From positions 248,001-312,000 of the forward strand of contig NZ_KB907550.1 in assembly GCF_000382125.1 (NCBI RefSeq): DNA of 64,000 bases. The letters are read 5' to 3'. The notes under the pieces were generated by a model, which had not been told where the DNA came from, did not search any database, and saw only the letters and a list, made by a program, of their open reading frames with translations. Each line of letters starts with the position of its first letter. Position 1 is the stretch's first letter. The stretch is from Eudoraea adriatica DSM 19308 (GTDB lineage Bacteria; Bacteroidota; Bacteroidia; Flavobacteriales; Flavobacteriaceae). This document shows, piece after piece, positions 17,355 through 26,059 of this stretch. The translations under genes were made by a program, and so were the position numbers.

Positions 17355-18313
17355 GAATTGTACTAATAGTATTGGTATTCATTTCTCTTAAATTATTCTC
17401 GCAGGATGAGCAACCTAATTATGAAAGGTTTGTTTCCGTATTTACCGAGCGCTTTAACAATGGTGATTACGATGGTATTTACGATTTATACGATGCCGGG
17501 ATGAAAAATGCATACACCAGTATTGAAACCAGAAATTTCTTTGAAAAAAATATTAAGAGATTAACCGGTGAGATCGAATCTATGCAATTTTATACTTTGC
17601 GGGAAGGTGCACATGTTTACAGGGTAATTTTTGATAAGTCTGTAGCAGATATGACAGTTACACTATCGCCTCAGAATAAGATAAATGGTTTGTCAATTTC
17701 CAGGACTAAGCCTCTGGAGAAACCGATACTGGAAAGAAATACTACCTTAATTAGTTTACCGTTTAATGGGGAATGGTTTGTATATTGGGGAGGAGTTACG
17801 GAAGCGGAGAATTATCATGTTCTTGAAGAGACACAGCAATATGCCTACGATATTTTGAAGGTAAAAGACGGGGCCTCTTATGAGGGAGATCCTTTACTAA
17901 ACGAAAGCTATTTCGCATTCGGTGAAGATATCATAGCACCATGTGATGGCCGGGTGGTTAAAGTAATTGATGGGGTGCCTGACAATATTCCGGGAGAAAC
18001 CAATGTGCAGGAAGTGACAGGAAATACGATAGTCTTGCGAACCGATAGAGATGAGTATGTGCTACTGGCGCATTTAATGAAGAACTCAATAGTTGTGGAA
18101 GAGGGGCAAGACATAAGAAAGGGAGAAATTATTGCCAAATGCGGTAACTCCGGGAATTCAACAGAAGCTCACTTGCATTTAAGTTTGCAAAATGCATTGG
18201 AAATGGAAGATTCAATAGGAGCCAAATTATATTTTGATCGCATTGAAGTCAATGGAGAGATTAGAATGGATTATCTTCCGGTAAAAGAAGATTTTATTAG
18301 TAATAATAATTAA
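17351..18313 (+). CDS. M23-family (LytM-type) peptidase with an N-terminal DUF3887-like domain
   Basis: 320 aa. Signal peptide (LIVLVFISLKLFSQ) then a DUF3887-like domain (about residues 25-120, FTERFNNGDYDGIYDLYD). The C-terminal half is an M23 fold: His and Asp in a HVLEETQQYAYD element near 154-165, GEDIIAPCDGRVV, the LLAHL strand, and HLHLSL with the HxH zinc motif near residue 275. The metal ligands appear intact, so a cell-wall or secreted endopeptidase is plausible. Its start overlaps the sucA stop by 4 bp and sucB begins 25 bp after its stop, so it is translated within the 2-oxoglutarate dehydrogenase operon, an odd place for an exported peptidase. Confidence 0.85.
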   Translation: MRIVLIVLVFISLKLFSQDEQPNYERFVSVFTERFNNGDYDGIYDLYDAGMKNAYTSIETRNFFEKNIKRLTGEIESMQFYTLREGAHVYRVIFDKSVADMTVTLSPQNKINGLSISRTKPLEKPILERNTTLISLPFNGEWFVYWGGVTEAENYHVLEETQQYAYDILKVKDGASYEGDPLLNESYFAFGEDIIAPCDGRVVKVIDGVPDNIPGETNVQEVTGNTIVLRTDRDEYVLLAHLMKNSIVVEEGQDIRKGEIIAKCGNSGNSTEAHLHLSLQNALEMEDSIGAKLYFDRIEVNGEIRMDYLPVKEDFISNNN

Positions 18314-18338
18314 AGAAACTGATATAAAAGTGTAAGGC

Positions 18339-19562
18339 ATGATTTTAGAAATGAAAGTTCCATCTCCGGGTGAATCCATTACCGAAGTTGAAATAGCAGA
18401 ATGGCTGGTTAGCGATGGAGACTATGTTGAAAAGGACCAGGCAATTGCCGAAGTAGATTCGGATAAAGCAACTCTGGAATTGCCCGCTGAAGAGAGTGGT
18501 ATAATTACCTTGAAAGCCGAAGAAGGAGATGCTGTGGCCGTTGGAGAAGTTGTCTGCCTGATAGATACCAGTGCGGAAAAACCAAAAGATGGAGATGTAA
18601 GTACCGAAAAAACCAAGGTTGACAAAACTGAAGTTGCTGTCCGGCAGGAAGAAAATGTCAGGGAAGAAGTTGCAAAAGAGTCCTATGCTAAAGGCGTGCC
18701 TTCGCCTGCTGCCCGAAAAATACTTGACGAGAAAGGCATAGATGCCGCAAGTTTAAAAGGAACAGGCAAGGATGGAAGAATTACCAAAGAAGATGCGGTG
18801 AAATCTGTTCCTTCAATGGGCACTCCTACAGGTGGTAAGCGAGGAGAACAAAGAACTAAGCTTTCCATGTTAAGACGCAAAGTGGCAGAACGACTTGTAG
18901 CTGCTAAAAACGAAACGGCTATGCTTACTACATTTAATGAAGTAGACATGTCGGCAATTTTTGCATTACGAAAACAATACAAGGAAACGTTCAAAGATAA
19001 ACATGATGTAAGTCTTGGATTTATGTCATTTTTTACAAAGGCTGTGATCAGGGCATTGCAAATGTTCCCTTCTGTAAATTCCATGATTGATGGCAAAGAG
19101 ATGGTATCTTTTGATTTTTGTGATATAAGTATTGCCGTTTCTGGTCCAAAAGGTCTGATGGTGCCGGTTATAAGAAATGCTGAAAATCTTACATTTAGAG
19201 GTATTGAAGCAGAAGTTAAACGTCTTGCTATTAGAGCACGGGATGGACAGATTACCGTAGACGAAATGACCGGAGGGACTTTTACGATTTCCAATGGAGG
19301 AGTTTTTGGATCAATGTTATCCACCCCCATAATAAATCCACCCCAAAGCGGAATTCTAGGTATGCATAATATTGTAGAAAGGCCTGTTGTAAAGGAAGGC
19401 GCTATAGTTATTGCGCCAATAATGTACGTTGCATTATCCTATGATCATCGAATTATTGATGGGAAAGAATCCGTAGGATTTCTGGTGGAAGTAAAAGAAG
19501 CTTTGGAAAACCCTGTGGAAATATTAATGGATGGATCTCCTGAAAAGTCACTGGAGTTATAG
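18339..19562 (+). CDS. sucB: Dihydrolipoyllysine-residue succinyltransferase (2-oxoglutarate dehydrogenase E2)
   Basis: 407 aa, near-identical in length to the E. coli enzyme. One lipoyl domain (residues 1-78) has Lys43 in EVDSDKA as lipoylation site. An Ala/Pro/Lys/Glu-rich linker and the E3/E1-binding domain (VPSPAARKILDEKGI, about 116-150) follow. The catalytic domain ends with SYDHRIIDG, giving active-site His370 and Asp374. It takes the succinyl group from E1 and passes it to CoA. It is downstream of sucA and the M23 gene in one apparent operon. Confidence 0.95.
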   Translation: MILEMKVPSPGESITEVEIAEWLVSDGDYVEKDQAIAEVDSDKATLELPAEESGIITLKAEEGDAVAVGEVVCLIDTSAEKPKDGDVSTEKTKVDKTEVAVRQEENVREEVAKESYAKGVPSPAARKILDEKGIDAASLKGTGKDGRITKEDAVKSVPSMGTPTGGKRGEQRTKLSMLRRKVAERLVAAKNETAMLTTFNEVDMSAIFALRKQYKETFKDKHDVSLGFMSFFTKAVIRALQMFPSVNSMIDGKEMVSFDFCDISIAVSGPKGLMVPVIRNAENLTFRGIEAEVKRLAIRARDGQITVDEMTGGTFTISNGGVFGSMLSTPIINPPQSGILGMHNIVERPVVKEGAIVIAPIMYVALSYDHRIIDGKESVGFLVEVKEALENPVEILMDGSPEKSLEL

Positions 19563-19590
19563 AATTATAAGGAGTAGAATTGTACTAAGG

Positions 19591-20037
19591 CTATTTTTTG
19601 TTTTTTAAAAATAGATTTCTGGAAGCATAATCAATCACTGCCTTACATTTTATCAGGATATCTGCCCCAATGATCCCATCTACCGGAAGGGATTTATGTG
19701 CTTTGAGGGCTTCATTAACATGCACCAGGTCAAACACTACTATCTGTTGTTTTGCCTTTTTCCATCCTCCCATTTCAATTTTATTTTTTACTGAAACCAG
19801 TGTATCCATGTCGGTAGCTCCGGCGCCAGCGGCTTTGATCTCAGAGTCCTTTGAAACAAGTTTAAAATAGCCGGCTTTATCAACGCCCACACAGGTATTA
19901 GATGCACCTGTATCTAAAATAAAGCGCCCGGAAACTCCATTAATGCGGGCAGTAACTTCCAAATGGTTGGTGTCCCCAAGAACCAGTGGAATTTTGGCAT
20001 ATCCTTTATTTTTTAAAAGTTTCTTCAGTTTACTCAT
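19591..20037 (-). CDS. Retropepsin-like aspartic protease
   Basis: 148 aa. The FILDTGAS motif gives Asp42-Thr43-Gly44, the catalytic triad of single-domain aspartic proteases, and a second hydrophobic-hydrophobic-Gly element, DGIIGADIL, lies near residues 120-128, as expected for a clan AA retroviral-type fold that acts as a dimer. There is no signal peptide or membrane segment (the N-terminus is Lys-rich), so the location is probably cytoplasmic. It is convergent with sucB and divergent from tatD. The substrate is unknown. Confidence 0.8.
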   Translation of the reverse strand: MSKLKKLLKNKGYAKIPLVLGDTNHLEVTARINGVSGRFILDTGASNTCVGVDKAGYFKLVSKDSEIKAAGAGATDMDTLVSVKNKIEMGGWKKAKQQIVVFDLVHVNEALKAHKSLPVDGIIGADILIKCKAVIDYASRNLFLKNKK

Positions 20038-20077
20038 TCAATATGTTTTTTGACAAAGATAATTCTATTTTTGCTCT

Positions 20078-20845
20078 ATGATTATAACGGATACCCATAC
20101 CCATTTGTATAATGAAGCCTTTGATGAGGATAGGGATGAAGTCATACAAAAAGCCATAAGCAATGGTATCACACGCTTTTTTATACCGGCTATAGATGCT
20201 GGCTATACCCAATCCATGCTGGATCTTGAAAAGCGATATCCTGAAAACATGTTTTTGATGATGGGTTTACACCCCACTCATGTAAAAGATGGTTATAAAG
20301 AAGAACTCAAACATGTTGAACATATGTTGTCTCAAAGACATTTCTATGCGGTAGGCGAGATAGGAATAGATCTCTATTGGGATAAGACTTATATAAAAGA
20401 ACAGCGAAAAGCCTTCAAATTTCAAATAAGCCTGGCAAAAAAATATAGCTTACCTATAGTCATTCATTGCAGAGACTCTTTCGATGAAATTTTTGAAGTC
20501 CTCGAAGAAGAAAAATCAGAGGATCTTTTTGGGATTTTTCACTGTTTTACAGGTACTGAAGAACAGGCGAAAAGGGCATTGAGTTATAATATGAAGCTGG
20601 GGATAGGAGGAGTAGTTACCTTTAAAAACGGAAAAATTGATACGTTTTTAAACAGGATTGACCTGAATCATATTGTATTGGAAACAGATAGCCCTTACCT
20701 GGCCCCTGCACCCTATAGAGGTAAACGCAATGAAAGTGTATATTTACTGGAGGTTTTAAAAAAGCTCTCCCAAATCTATGGTCTGGACGAGAAAGTTGTT
20801 GCCGATATTACGACCAGGAATTCAAAAGAGGTATTTGGAATATAA
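20078..20845 (+). CDS. TatD family metal-dependent hydrolase
   Basis: 255 aa. The amidohydrolase-like TIM barrel signatures of TatD DNases are all present: TDTHTHLY at the N-terminus (HxH), GEIGIDLYWD (metal Glu), VIHCRDSF, FHCFTGT and LETDSPYLAP (catalytic Asp) near residue 205. Family members act as Mg-dependent 3'-5' exonucleases or D-aminoacyl-type hydrolases. It lies on the same strand as the asparaginase gene 60 bp downstream. TatD versus close relatives such as YcfH/YjjV cannot be split with certainty. Confidence 0.92.
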   Translation: MIITDTHTHLYNEAFDEDRDEVIQKAISNGITRFFIPAIDAGYTQSMLDLEKRYPENMFLMMGLHPTHVKDGYKEELKHVEHMLSQRHFYAVGEIGIDLYWDKTYIKEQRKAFKFQISLAKKYSLPIVIHCRDSFDEIFEVLEEEKSEDLFGIFHCFTGTEEQAKRALSYNMKLGIGGVVTFKNGKIDTFLNRIDLNHIVLETDSPYLAPAPYRGKRNESVYLLEVLKKLSQIYGLDEKVVADITTRNSKEVFGI

Positions 20846-20908
20846 ACCTTATGAAGTCACAAAAGCGATATTTATAAAATAGTTCTCAACAAAAATTCAC
20901 TTTGCTAA

Positions 20909-21937
20909 ATGGGCAAAAAAGTCAGAATATTACTTATTTATACGGGGGGTACTATAGGTATGGTAAAAGATTATCCTTCCGGAACTTTAAGAGCTTTTGA
21001 CTTTAAAAAGTTAGTTACTTATATCCCCGAATTAAGCCAATTGGATTGTAAAATTGAAAGTATATCATTTAAGCAACCAATAGACTCCTCTGATATGAAC
21101 CCTTCACATTGGGTTGAAATAGCCTCTATAATTGAAAAGCATTATGACAGCTATGACGGGTTTGTTGTACTTCAGGGTAGTGATACTATGAGCTATTCTT
21201 CATCAGCCTTGAGTTATATGCTGGAAAATCTCTCTAAACCTGTAATTTTTACGGGTTCACAATTGCCTATTGGAGACCTGCGTACTGATGCCAAGGAAAA
21301 TCTGATCACCTCTATTCAGATAGCAGCATTGCAGGAAAACAGCCAGGCGGTAATACAGGAGGTGTGCCTATATTTTGAATACAAATTATACCGCGCAAAC
21401 AGAACCACCAAAATTAATGCTGAGCACTTTCAGGCCTTCTCTTCATTAAATTTTCCGGCTTTGGCGGAGTCCGGTGTTCATTTAAAGATAAATCGTAATT
21501 ATCTTCTGAAACATAAAAAAAATCAAAAGCTGGCAGTCCATAAGACAATGGACACGAATGTGGCAATTTTTAAACTTTTTCCAGGATTTAGCCGTGAATT
21601 GCTACATGGAATACTGAACATACCCAATTTGAAAGCACTGGTTTTTGAGACGTATGGCGCAGGTAATGCTCCAACGGATGAGTGGTTATTGTCAGATCTT
21701 AAGGAAGCAATAAAGAAAGGGTTGCATATTGTAAATGTAACTCAATGTTCCGGGGGTTCAGTAATTATGGGCAGATATAGTACAAGTGAAGAACTGAGGA
21801 AAATTCAGCTCATAGATGGAAGTGATATCACTTCCGAAGCAGCAATCACCAAACTTATGTACCTTTTGGGCAGTGGTGTTTCACATAAATCATTTAGAAC
21901 AATTTTTGAAACTTCATTAAGAGGAGAATTGTCCTAA
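20909..21937 (+). CDS. ansA: Type I (cytoplasmic) L-asparaginase
   Basis: 342 aa with no signal peptide. YTGGTIGM gives the first catalytic Thr at residue 15; VLQGSDTMSYS near residues 90-100 carries the second Thr-Asp pair, and FTGSQLPIG follows with KEN (residues 130-132, the catalytic Lys). The length and the two-domain layout fit AnsA, which hydrolyses asparagine to aspartate and ammonia. A tRNA-Ser gene follows 69 bp after its stop. Confidence 0.93.
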   Translation: MGKKVRILLIYTGGTIGMVKDYPSGTLRAFDFKKLVTYIPELSQLDCKIESISFKQPIDSSDMNPSHWVEIASIIEKHYDSYDGFVVLQGSDTMSYSSSALSYMLENLSKPVIFTGSQLPIGDLRTDAKENLITSIQIAALQENSQAVIQEVCLYFEYKLYRANRTTKINAEHFQAFSSLNFPALAESGVHLKINRNYLLKHKKNQKLAVHKTMDTNVAIFKLFPGFSRELLHGILNIPNLKALVFETYGAGNAPTDEWLLSDLKEAIKKGLHIVNVTQCSGGSVIMGRYSTSEELRKIQLIDGSDITSEAAITKLMYLLGSGVSHKSFRTIFETSLRGELS

Positions 21938-22006
21938 AATTAAGTGATGAAAGTTTTTTAAACCAAATTTTTTTTTGTTAATTGCTCGCCCTGTAATTTA
22001 CAGTAT

Positions 22007-22094
22007 AGAGAGGTGGCCGAGTGGTCGAAGGCGCACGCCTGGAAAGTGTGTATACACCAAAAGTGTATCGAGGGTTCGAATCCCTTCCTCTCTG
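22007..22094 (+). tRNA. tRNA-Ser (anticodon GGA)
   Basis: 88-nt class II tRNA. Acceptor AGAGAGG pairs with CCTCTCT, discriminator G as expected for Ser. Anticodon stem CACGC/GTGTG closes loop CTGGAAA, giving anticodon GGA (reads UCC/UCU). A long variable arm (GTATACACCAAAAGTGTAT) pairs with itself. T-loop GTTCGAATC. CCA is not encoded. Confidence 0.95.
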
Positions 22095-22284
22095 CTAGGA
22101 ACAAAAAATCTGTAATTAGTTTTTTGGATATAATGAAACCAAAATTAACATTTTTAACACGAATGGGAAAGAATTATCAAATTCGGTAATAATGGCCTCC
22201 TAATAGTGCAAAGATTTAATTTTTTAATTGTATTTTTTTTTTATCTTTAACCCTATTAACTAACTAAATTTAAGTTTGAAAGAA

Positions 22285-23070
22285 ATGAAAAGATTATTCT
22301 CGATCCTGGCAATGGCCGGGTTATTTGTTCTAAACACAAATACGGTAAGCGCAAAAGCGAGCGCAATAGTTTCCAATTTATCTGCAACAGCAGCTACTGC
22401 TACTATTATGCTTCAGGAAGAAGCTGCAGGTGAATCGGCTAAAGGTTTTACCCAGGTTTTAAAAGAGCAGTTCATTCAAGGTGGAGCTGGATTCATGGGG
22501 ATTGTTCTATTATGTTTAATTTTAGGTTTGGCAGTTGCTATTGAAAGAATCATTTATTTAAATATGGCAAGTACCAATACTTCAAAATTGAAGCAACAAG
22601 TGGAAGATGCCCTTGCATCCGGAGGTGTTGAAGCTGCAAAGGAAGTATGCAGAAATACGAAAGGACCCGTTGCGTCTATTTATTACCAGGGTCTGGACAG
22701 AGCAGGCGAGAGCATTGAATCTGCTGAAAAGGCAGTAGTGGCTTATGGTGGTGTTCAGATGGGTCAGTTAGAGAAAAATGTTTCCTGGTTGTCCTTATTT
22801 ATCGCTATTGCACCTATGTTAGGATTCATGGGAACGGTTATTGGTATGATTCAGGCTTTCCAGAAGATTAGTGCGGTTGGTAACCTTAGTGCCTCATTAA
22901 TTGCAGGGGACATTCAGGTTGCTTTATTAACTACGGTTTTTGGTTTGATAACGGCTATTATTCTTCAGATTTTTTATAATTATATTATTGCTAAAATAGA
23001 TTCTATTGTAAACGACATGGAAGATTCGTCGATCACGTTGATCGATATGTTGGTAGACCACAAAAAATAA
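22285..23070 (+). CDS. exbB: MotA/TolQ/ExbB proton channel family protein
   Basis: 261 aa from the ATG at 22285 (MKRLFSILAM); an in-frame TTG 9 bp earlier is less likely. An N-terminal hydrophobic leader ending near TVSAKA precedes the normal three-helix ExbB body: helix 1 IVLLCLILGLAVAIERIIYL, a long cytoplasmic domain with GPVASIYYQGL, then helices 2-3 SLFIAIAPMLGFMGTVIGMIQAF and the C-terminal LLTTVFGLITAIILQIFYN. It forms the proton channel with ExbD and drives TonB-type outer-membrane work. It heads a tightly spaced operon with an unknown membrane protein and two exbD genes. Confidence 0.92.
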   Translation: MKRLFSILAMAGLFVLNTNTVSAKASAIVSNLSATAATATIMLQEEAAGESAKGFTQVLKEQFIQGGAGFMGIVLLCLILGLAVAIERIIYLNMASTNTSKLKQQVEDALASGGVEAAKEVCRNTKGPVASIYYQGLDRAGESIESAEKAVVAYGGVQMGQLEKNVSWLSLFIAIAPMLGFMGTVIGMIQAFQKISAVGNLSASLIAGDIQVALLTTVFGLITAIILQIFYNYIIAKIDSIVNDMEDSSITLIDMLVDHKK

Positions 23071-23094
23071 TTCGCACACTAAATAATACATATT

Positions 23095-23538
23095 ATGAAT
23101 AAAATTGTTAAAATAGTATTGGTTGTTTTAGGAGTGCTATCGGCTATACTCTGGTATCAGCTGCCTGGAAGAGATGTTCCTGCTTCAGAAGCAGTGGGTA
23201 GTGCTGCCATGAATTTTATGTTTATTATCACATACATTTTGCTGGGAATAGCAGTAGCCGTAAGTCTTGTATTTACAATAAAGAGTTTATTTGCAAATCC
23301 TAAAAGTCTGAAAAAAACCCTGATGGTTATTGGCGGATTTGTGCTGGTTGTTATCTTTTCTTATGTTCTTGCGAGTGGTACGGATGTTAGTATCGAAGAA
23401 ATGGCCAACAGGGGTATTGCAACTTCAGAAACTACGATAAGAAGAATTGGGACTGGTCTCAATATGTTTTTTCTCCTTGTCCTTATAGCTGTTGTAGCTA
23501 TGGCCTTGGGTGCTTTTAAGAAAATGACAAACAAATAA
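23095..23538 (+). CDS. Unknown four-helix membrane protein within the exbB-exbD operon
   Basis: 147 aa. Four hydrophobic helices: residues 4-20, about 38-62, 75-93 and 122-140. Between helices 1 and 2 lies a short periplasmic-type loop (LPGRDVPASEA) and between helices 3 and 4 a charged loop (SIEEMANRGIATSETTIRRIG). I recognise no characterised family. It starts 24 bp after exbB and ends 12 bp before exbD, so it is surely expressed with them and is a candidate accessory subunit of this energy-transduction complex. That role is inference from position only. Confidence 0.75.
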   Translation: MNKIVKIVLVVLGVLSAILWYQLPGRDVPASEAVGSAAMNFMFIITYILLGIAVAVSLVFTIKSLFANPKSLKKTLMVIGGFVLVVIFSYVLASGTDVSIEEMANRGIATSETTIRRIGTGLNMFFLLVLIAVVAMALGAFKKMTNK

Positions 23539-23550
23539 AAATTTTAAACT

Positions 23551-24159
23551 ATGCCTAGAAGAGGAGGACCACCAGAAGTTAATGCAGGATCTATGGCAGA
23601 CATTGCCTTCTTACTGCTCATTTTTTTCTTAGTAACGACTACTATTGAAACAGATGCCGGTTTAGACAGGATGCTTCCGCCGATGGAGCCGCCAGACACA
23701 GATGTTGTAATTAAACAAAAGAACATTTTTACTGTTAATATCAATAAGAATGGTCAGTTGTTGGTAGAAGAAGAGTTGCTTGATCTTAAACAACTCAGAG
23801 CCAGAGCAATTGCATTTCTTGATAATGGGGGTGATGGAAGTTGTAACTATTGTAAGGGTAAAAAGGATGACAGTTCATCGGATAATCCTACAAAAGCCAT
23901 TATATCTCTGAAAAATGACCGGGAGACAAGTTATGGCACCTATATCACAGTTCAAAATGAGTTGGTAGGAGCTTACAATGATCTTCGTAATAGAGAGGGA
24001 CAACGTCTGTATGGAAGAAATTTTACAGAAATGGAATCAGAATTTCTAAACCCTGAAACACCTTCAGGCATTAGGGATGATTTGAAGGAAAAGGTTAAGA
24101 AAATACAAGAACTCTTTCCTCAAAAGTTGTCTGAGGCAGAAACATCAACCAGTAATTAA
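23551..24159 (+). CDS. exbD: ExbD/TolR family biopolymer transport protein (copy 1)
   Basis: 202 aa. A short cytoplasmic N-terminus (PRRGGPPEVNAGS) is followed by a single membrane helix, MADIAFLLLIFFLVTTTIE, whose Asp is the proton-carrying residue of ExbD. The periplasmic part is about 160 residues, longer than the classical ~100, and carries an insertion with C-x2-C (GSCNYCKGKKDD) and a C-terminal Glu/Lys-rich tail. It functions with ExbB in the proton channel. A second, diverged exbD follows 20 bp downstream. Confidence 0.92.
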   Translation: MPRRGGPPEVNAGSMADIAFLLLIFFLVTTTIETDAGLDRMLPPMEPPDTDVVIKQKNIFTVNINKNGQLLVEEELLDLKQLRARAIAFLDNGGDGSCNYCKGKKDDSSSDNPTKAIISLKNDRETSYGTYITVQNELVGAYNDLRNREGQRLYGRNFTEMESEFLNPETPSGIRDDLKEKVKKIQELFPQKLSEAETSTSN

Positions 24160-24179
24160 TCAGGAGCTAAGTTATAATT

Positions 24180-24662
24180 ATGGCAAAATTTAATAAGAAA
24201 AAAGATGGGGATTTACCCGCGGTATCTACGGCTTCCTTGCCTGATATTGTTTTCATGCTATTGTTCTTTTTTATGACGGTAACCGTAATGAAAGACAGCT
24301 CGTTAATGGTTCAGAATACCTTGCCAAATGCGAGTGAGGTAAAGAAGCTGGAAAAAAAGGATAGGGTATTATACATCTATGTAGGGAAACCTACCCGAGA
24401 ATATCAGAAGGTTTTTGGTACGGAACCAAAAATACAACTGAATGACAAATTTGCAAACGTTTCCGAAGTTGGAGATTTCATTTTGCAGGAGAGAGCTAAA
24501 AAGGCTCAGGAACTACAGAATGTCCTAACTACTGCTCTTAAAGTAGATAAAGACGCCAATATGGGTCTTATATCGGATATAAAACAAGAGTTAAGAAAAG
24601 TAAATGCTCTAAAGGTCAATTACACGACTTATGAGGGTGATGCTTTTAGAAATTTGCAGTAA
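24180..24662 (+). CDS. exbD: ExbD/TolR family biopolymer transport protein (copy 2)
   Basis: 160 aa. The membrane helix ASLPDIVFMLLFFFMTVTVM keeps the essential Asp. The periplasmic domain differs strongly from copy 1 and lacks the Cys pair. Two unlike ExbD paralogues behind one exbB suggest a heterodimeric ExbD arrangement. An intrinsic terminator at 24693 ends the operon. Confidence 0.92.
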   Translation: MAKFNKKKDGDLPAVSTASLPDIVFMLLFFFMTVTVMKDSSLMVQNTLPNASEVKKLEKKDRVLYIYVGKPTREYQKVFGTEPKIQLNDKFANVSEVGDFILQERAKKAQELQNVLTTALKVDKDANMGLISDIKQELRKVNALKVNYTTYEGDAFRNLQ

Positions 24663-24692
24663 AGAATTAACTTTCATACTTAATTAATCGTA

Positions 24693-24732
24693 AAAAGTGC
24701 TTCAAAAAATATTTTGAAGCACTTTTTTTTGT
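24693..24732 (+). terminator. Intrinsic terminator after exbB-exbD-exbD
   Basis: Stem AAAAAGTGCTTCAAAA / TTTTGAAGCACTTTTT around AATA, followed by further T residues. It is a very stable hairpin 30 bp after the second exbD stop. Confidence 0.9.
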
Positions 24733-24767
24733 TCTTGGTTTCGTTTATTATTTACCTTTAAAATCCT

Positions 24768-25451
24768 ATGAAACGCCATATACTATTTTTAATTATAAGT
24801 TTCACAATAAATCTTTGTGCACAAGAGAGTTCAAAGGCTGAGGATCTTAAATATCTGGAGGATCAATTTTATCTTGGTATAACATATAATTTGGTGCTGA
24901 ACAAACCAGATGGTGTTACCCAGGGTAATTTTTCTTACGGTTTAATGGGCGGATTTATTAAAGACTTTCCCTTAAACAAACGCAGGAATTTTGGATTTGG
25001 TGTGGGATTGGGATATGCCTATAATAACTATTATACCAACCTGTTCGTTGATAAAACAGAGAATGGTTTGGAATATACTGTGCTTGATTCCGAGGTGTCT
25101 TATAAGCGAAATAAATTGGATACCCATGTTATAGAAATTCCCATTGAACTCAGATGGCGTACGTCTACACCAAGTGATTATAAATTTTGGCGGGTTTACG
25201 CAGGAATGAAATTAGGCTATGTGGTAGGGAGTAGATCAAAGTTTGTTTCTGACTCTGCTAAAATATCATTTAATAATACTGATGTCCGTAATTTTAGATA
25301 TGGTATTATGCTCAATTTTGGTTATAGCACCGTTAATGTACATGCCTATTACGCACTTAGTAATTTGTTCAACGATAATATAAGCACGGTAGAAGGCGAA
25401 TCAATTGAATTCAGACCTTTAAGAATAGGAATTATCTTTTACATTCTCTAG
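24768..25451 (+). CDS. Outer-membrane beta-barrel protein (porin family, PorT-like)
   Basis: 227 aa with signal peptide (ILFLIISFTINLCAQ). The mature sequence has regularly alternating beta-strand-like segments: FYLGITYNL, GLMGGFIKDF, FGFGVGLGYAYNNYY, HVIEIPIELRWR, RVYAGMKLGYVVG, RYGIMLNFGYS, LRIGIIFYIL. This pattern fits the eight-strand OMP_b-brl_2/PorT-type barrel. It sits behind the exbD terminator on the same strand, a neighbourhood that fits outer-membrane work. PorT belongs to the type IX secretion machinery; whether this is the orthologue or only a paralogue cannot be settled by eye. Confidence 0.75.
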   Translation: MKRHILFLIISFTINLCAQESSKAEDLKYLEDQFYLGITYNLVLNKPDGVTQGNFSYGLMGGFIKDFPLNKRRNFGFGVGLGYAYNNYYTNLFVDKTENGLEYTVLDSEVSYKRNKLDTHVIEIPIELRWRTSTPSDYKFWRVYAGMKLGYVVGSRSKFVSDSAKISFNNTDVRNFRYGIMLNFGYSTVNVHAYYALSNLFNDNISTVEGESIEFRPLRIGIIFYIL

Positions 25452-25453
25452 TG

Positions 25454-26059
25454 CTATAGCCAGAATTTGATAGTCAGTAATTGCGACCCAAATCCAATAA
25501 TAAAGCCTATAAGGACTTCAGCTCTGCTGTGTCTGTTGAGATAAAGCCTGGCAGTTGCCAGTATTCCTGTCAATAAAGTAAAAAGACTTATTGCAAAAAT
25601 AATATTTATTTCAAAATGCATACTCAGGGCTATTAAGAACATAAGAAAGCTGCCCAAACCTACCATATGCAGACTCGTTCTAAACTTGAGAAAAATCAAA
25701 AACAGACAGGCCATCGTAGCACTGAGCAATCCTACAAAGAAAAAATACAGTTCCAGGGTATAATTATTGGGGATTACCTTTATTATGATCATCAGAAGCA
25801 AAGCAATTTGGATAATCAATGGGTATTTGCGTTCGTTTGTTCCCGGCAAAAAAATAGAACTAACAACTCCCAGGTTTTTCAGAATTAGAAAACTGATAAT
25901 AGGTATGATAACAGTTAGAATGAAAATAGGTAAAATATTGCCACTTTGAAGTTCAAGAGGGCTGTATTTCGGGGTTATTACAAAATAAGTTATGGTTCCT
26001 GCAACAGGCACAAAAATAGGATGAAACAAATAAGAGAATATTTTGAAAAACAGTTTCAT
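25454..26059 (-). CDS. Integral membrane protein with a PAP2-like C-terminal motif
   Basis: 201 aa with about six hydrophobic helices. Near the C-terminus ARLYLNRHSRAEVLIGFIIGFGSQ resembles the last conserved part of PAP2 phosphatase-type membrane proteins (Arg, then SR-x-E-x3-G-x3-G), while the earlier PAP2 motifs (KxxxxxxRP, PSGH) are not present. It may be a non-catalytic relative. The ATG overlaps the rpoN stop by 1 bp (TAATG), implying translational coupling to sigma-54. The role is unknown. Confidence 0.7.
   Translation of the reverse strand: MKLFFKIFSYLFHPIFVPVAGTITYFVITPKYSPLELQSGNILPIFILTVIIPIISFLILKNLGVVSSIFLPGTNERKYPLIIQIALLLMIIIKVIPNNYTLELYFFFVGLLSATMACLFLIFLKFRTSLHMVGLGSFLMFLIALSMHFEINIIFAISLFTLLTGILATARLYLNRHSRAEVLIGFIIGFGSQLLTIKFWL

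Noticed and set aside
22276-22284. TTG start 9 bp upstream of the exbB ATG
   Set aside because: The ATG at 22285 gives a better signal-like N-terminus and is the common start form here.
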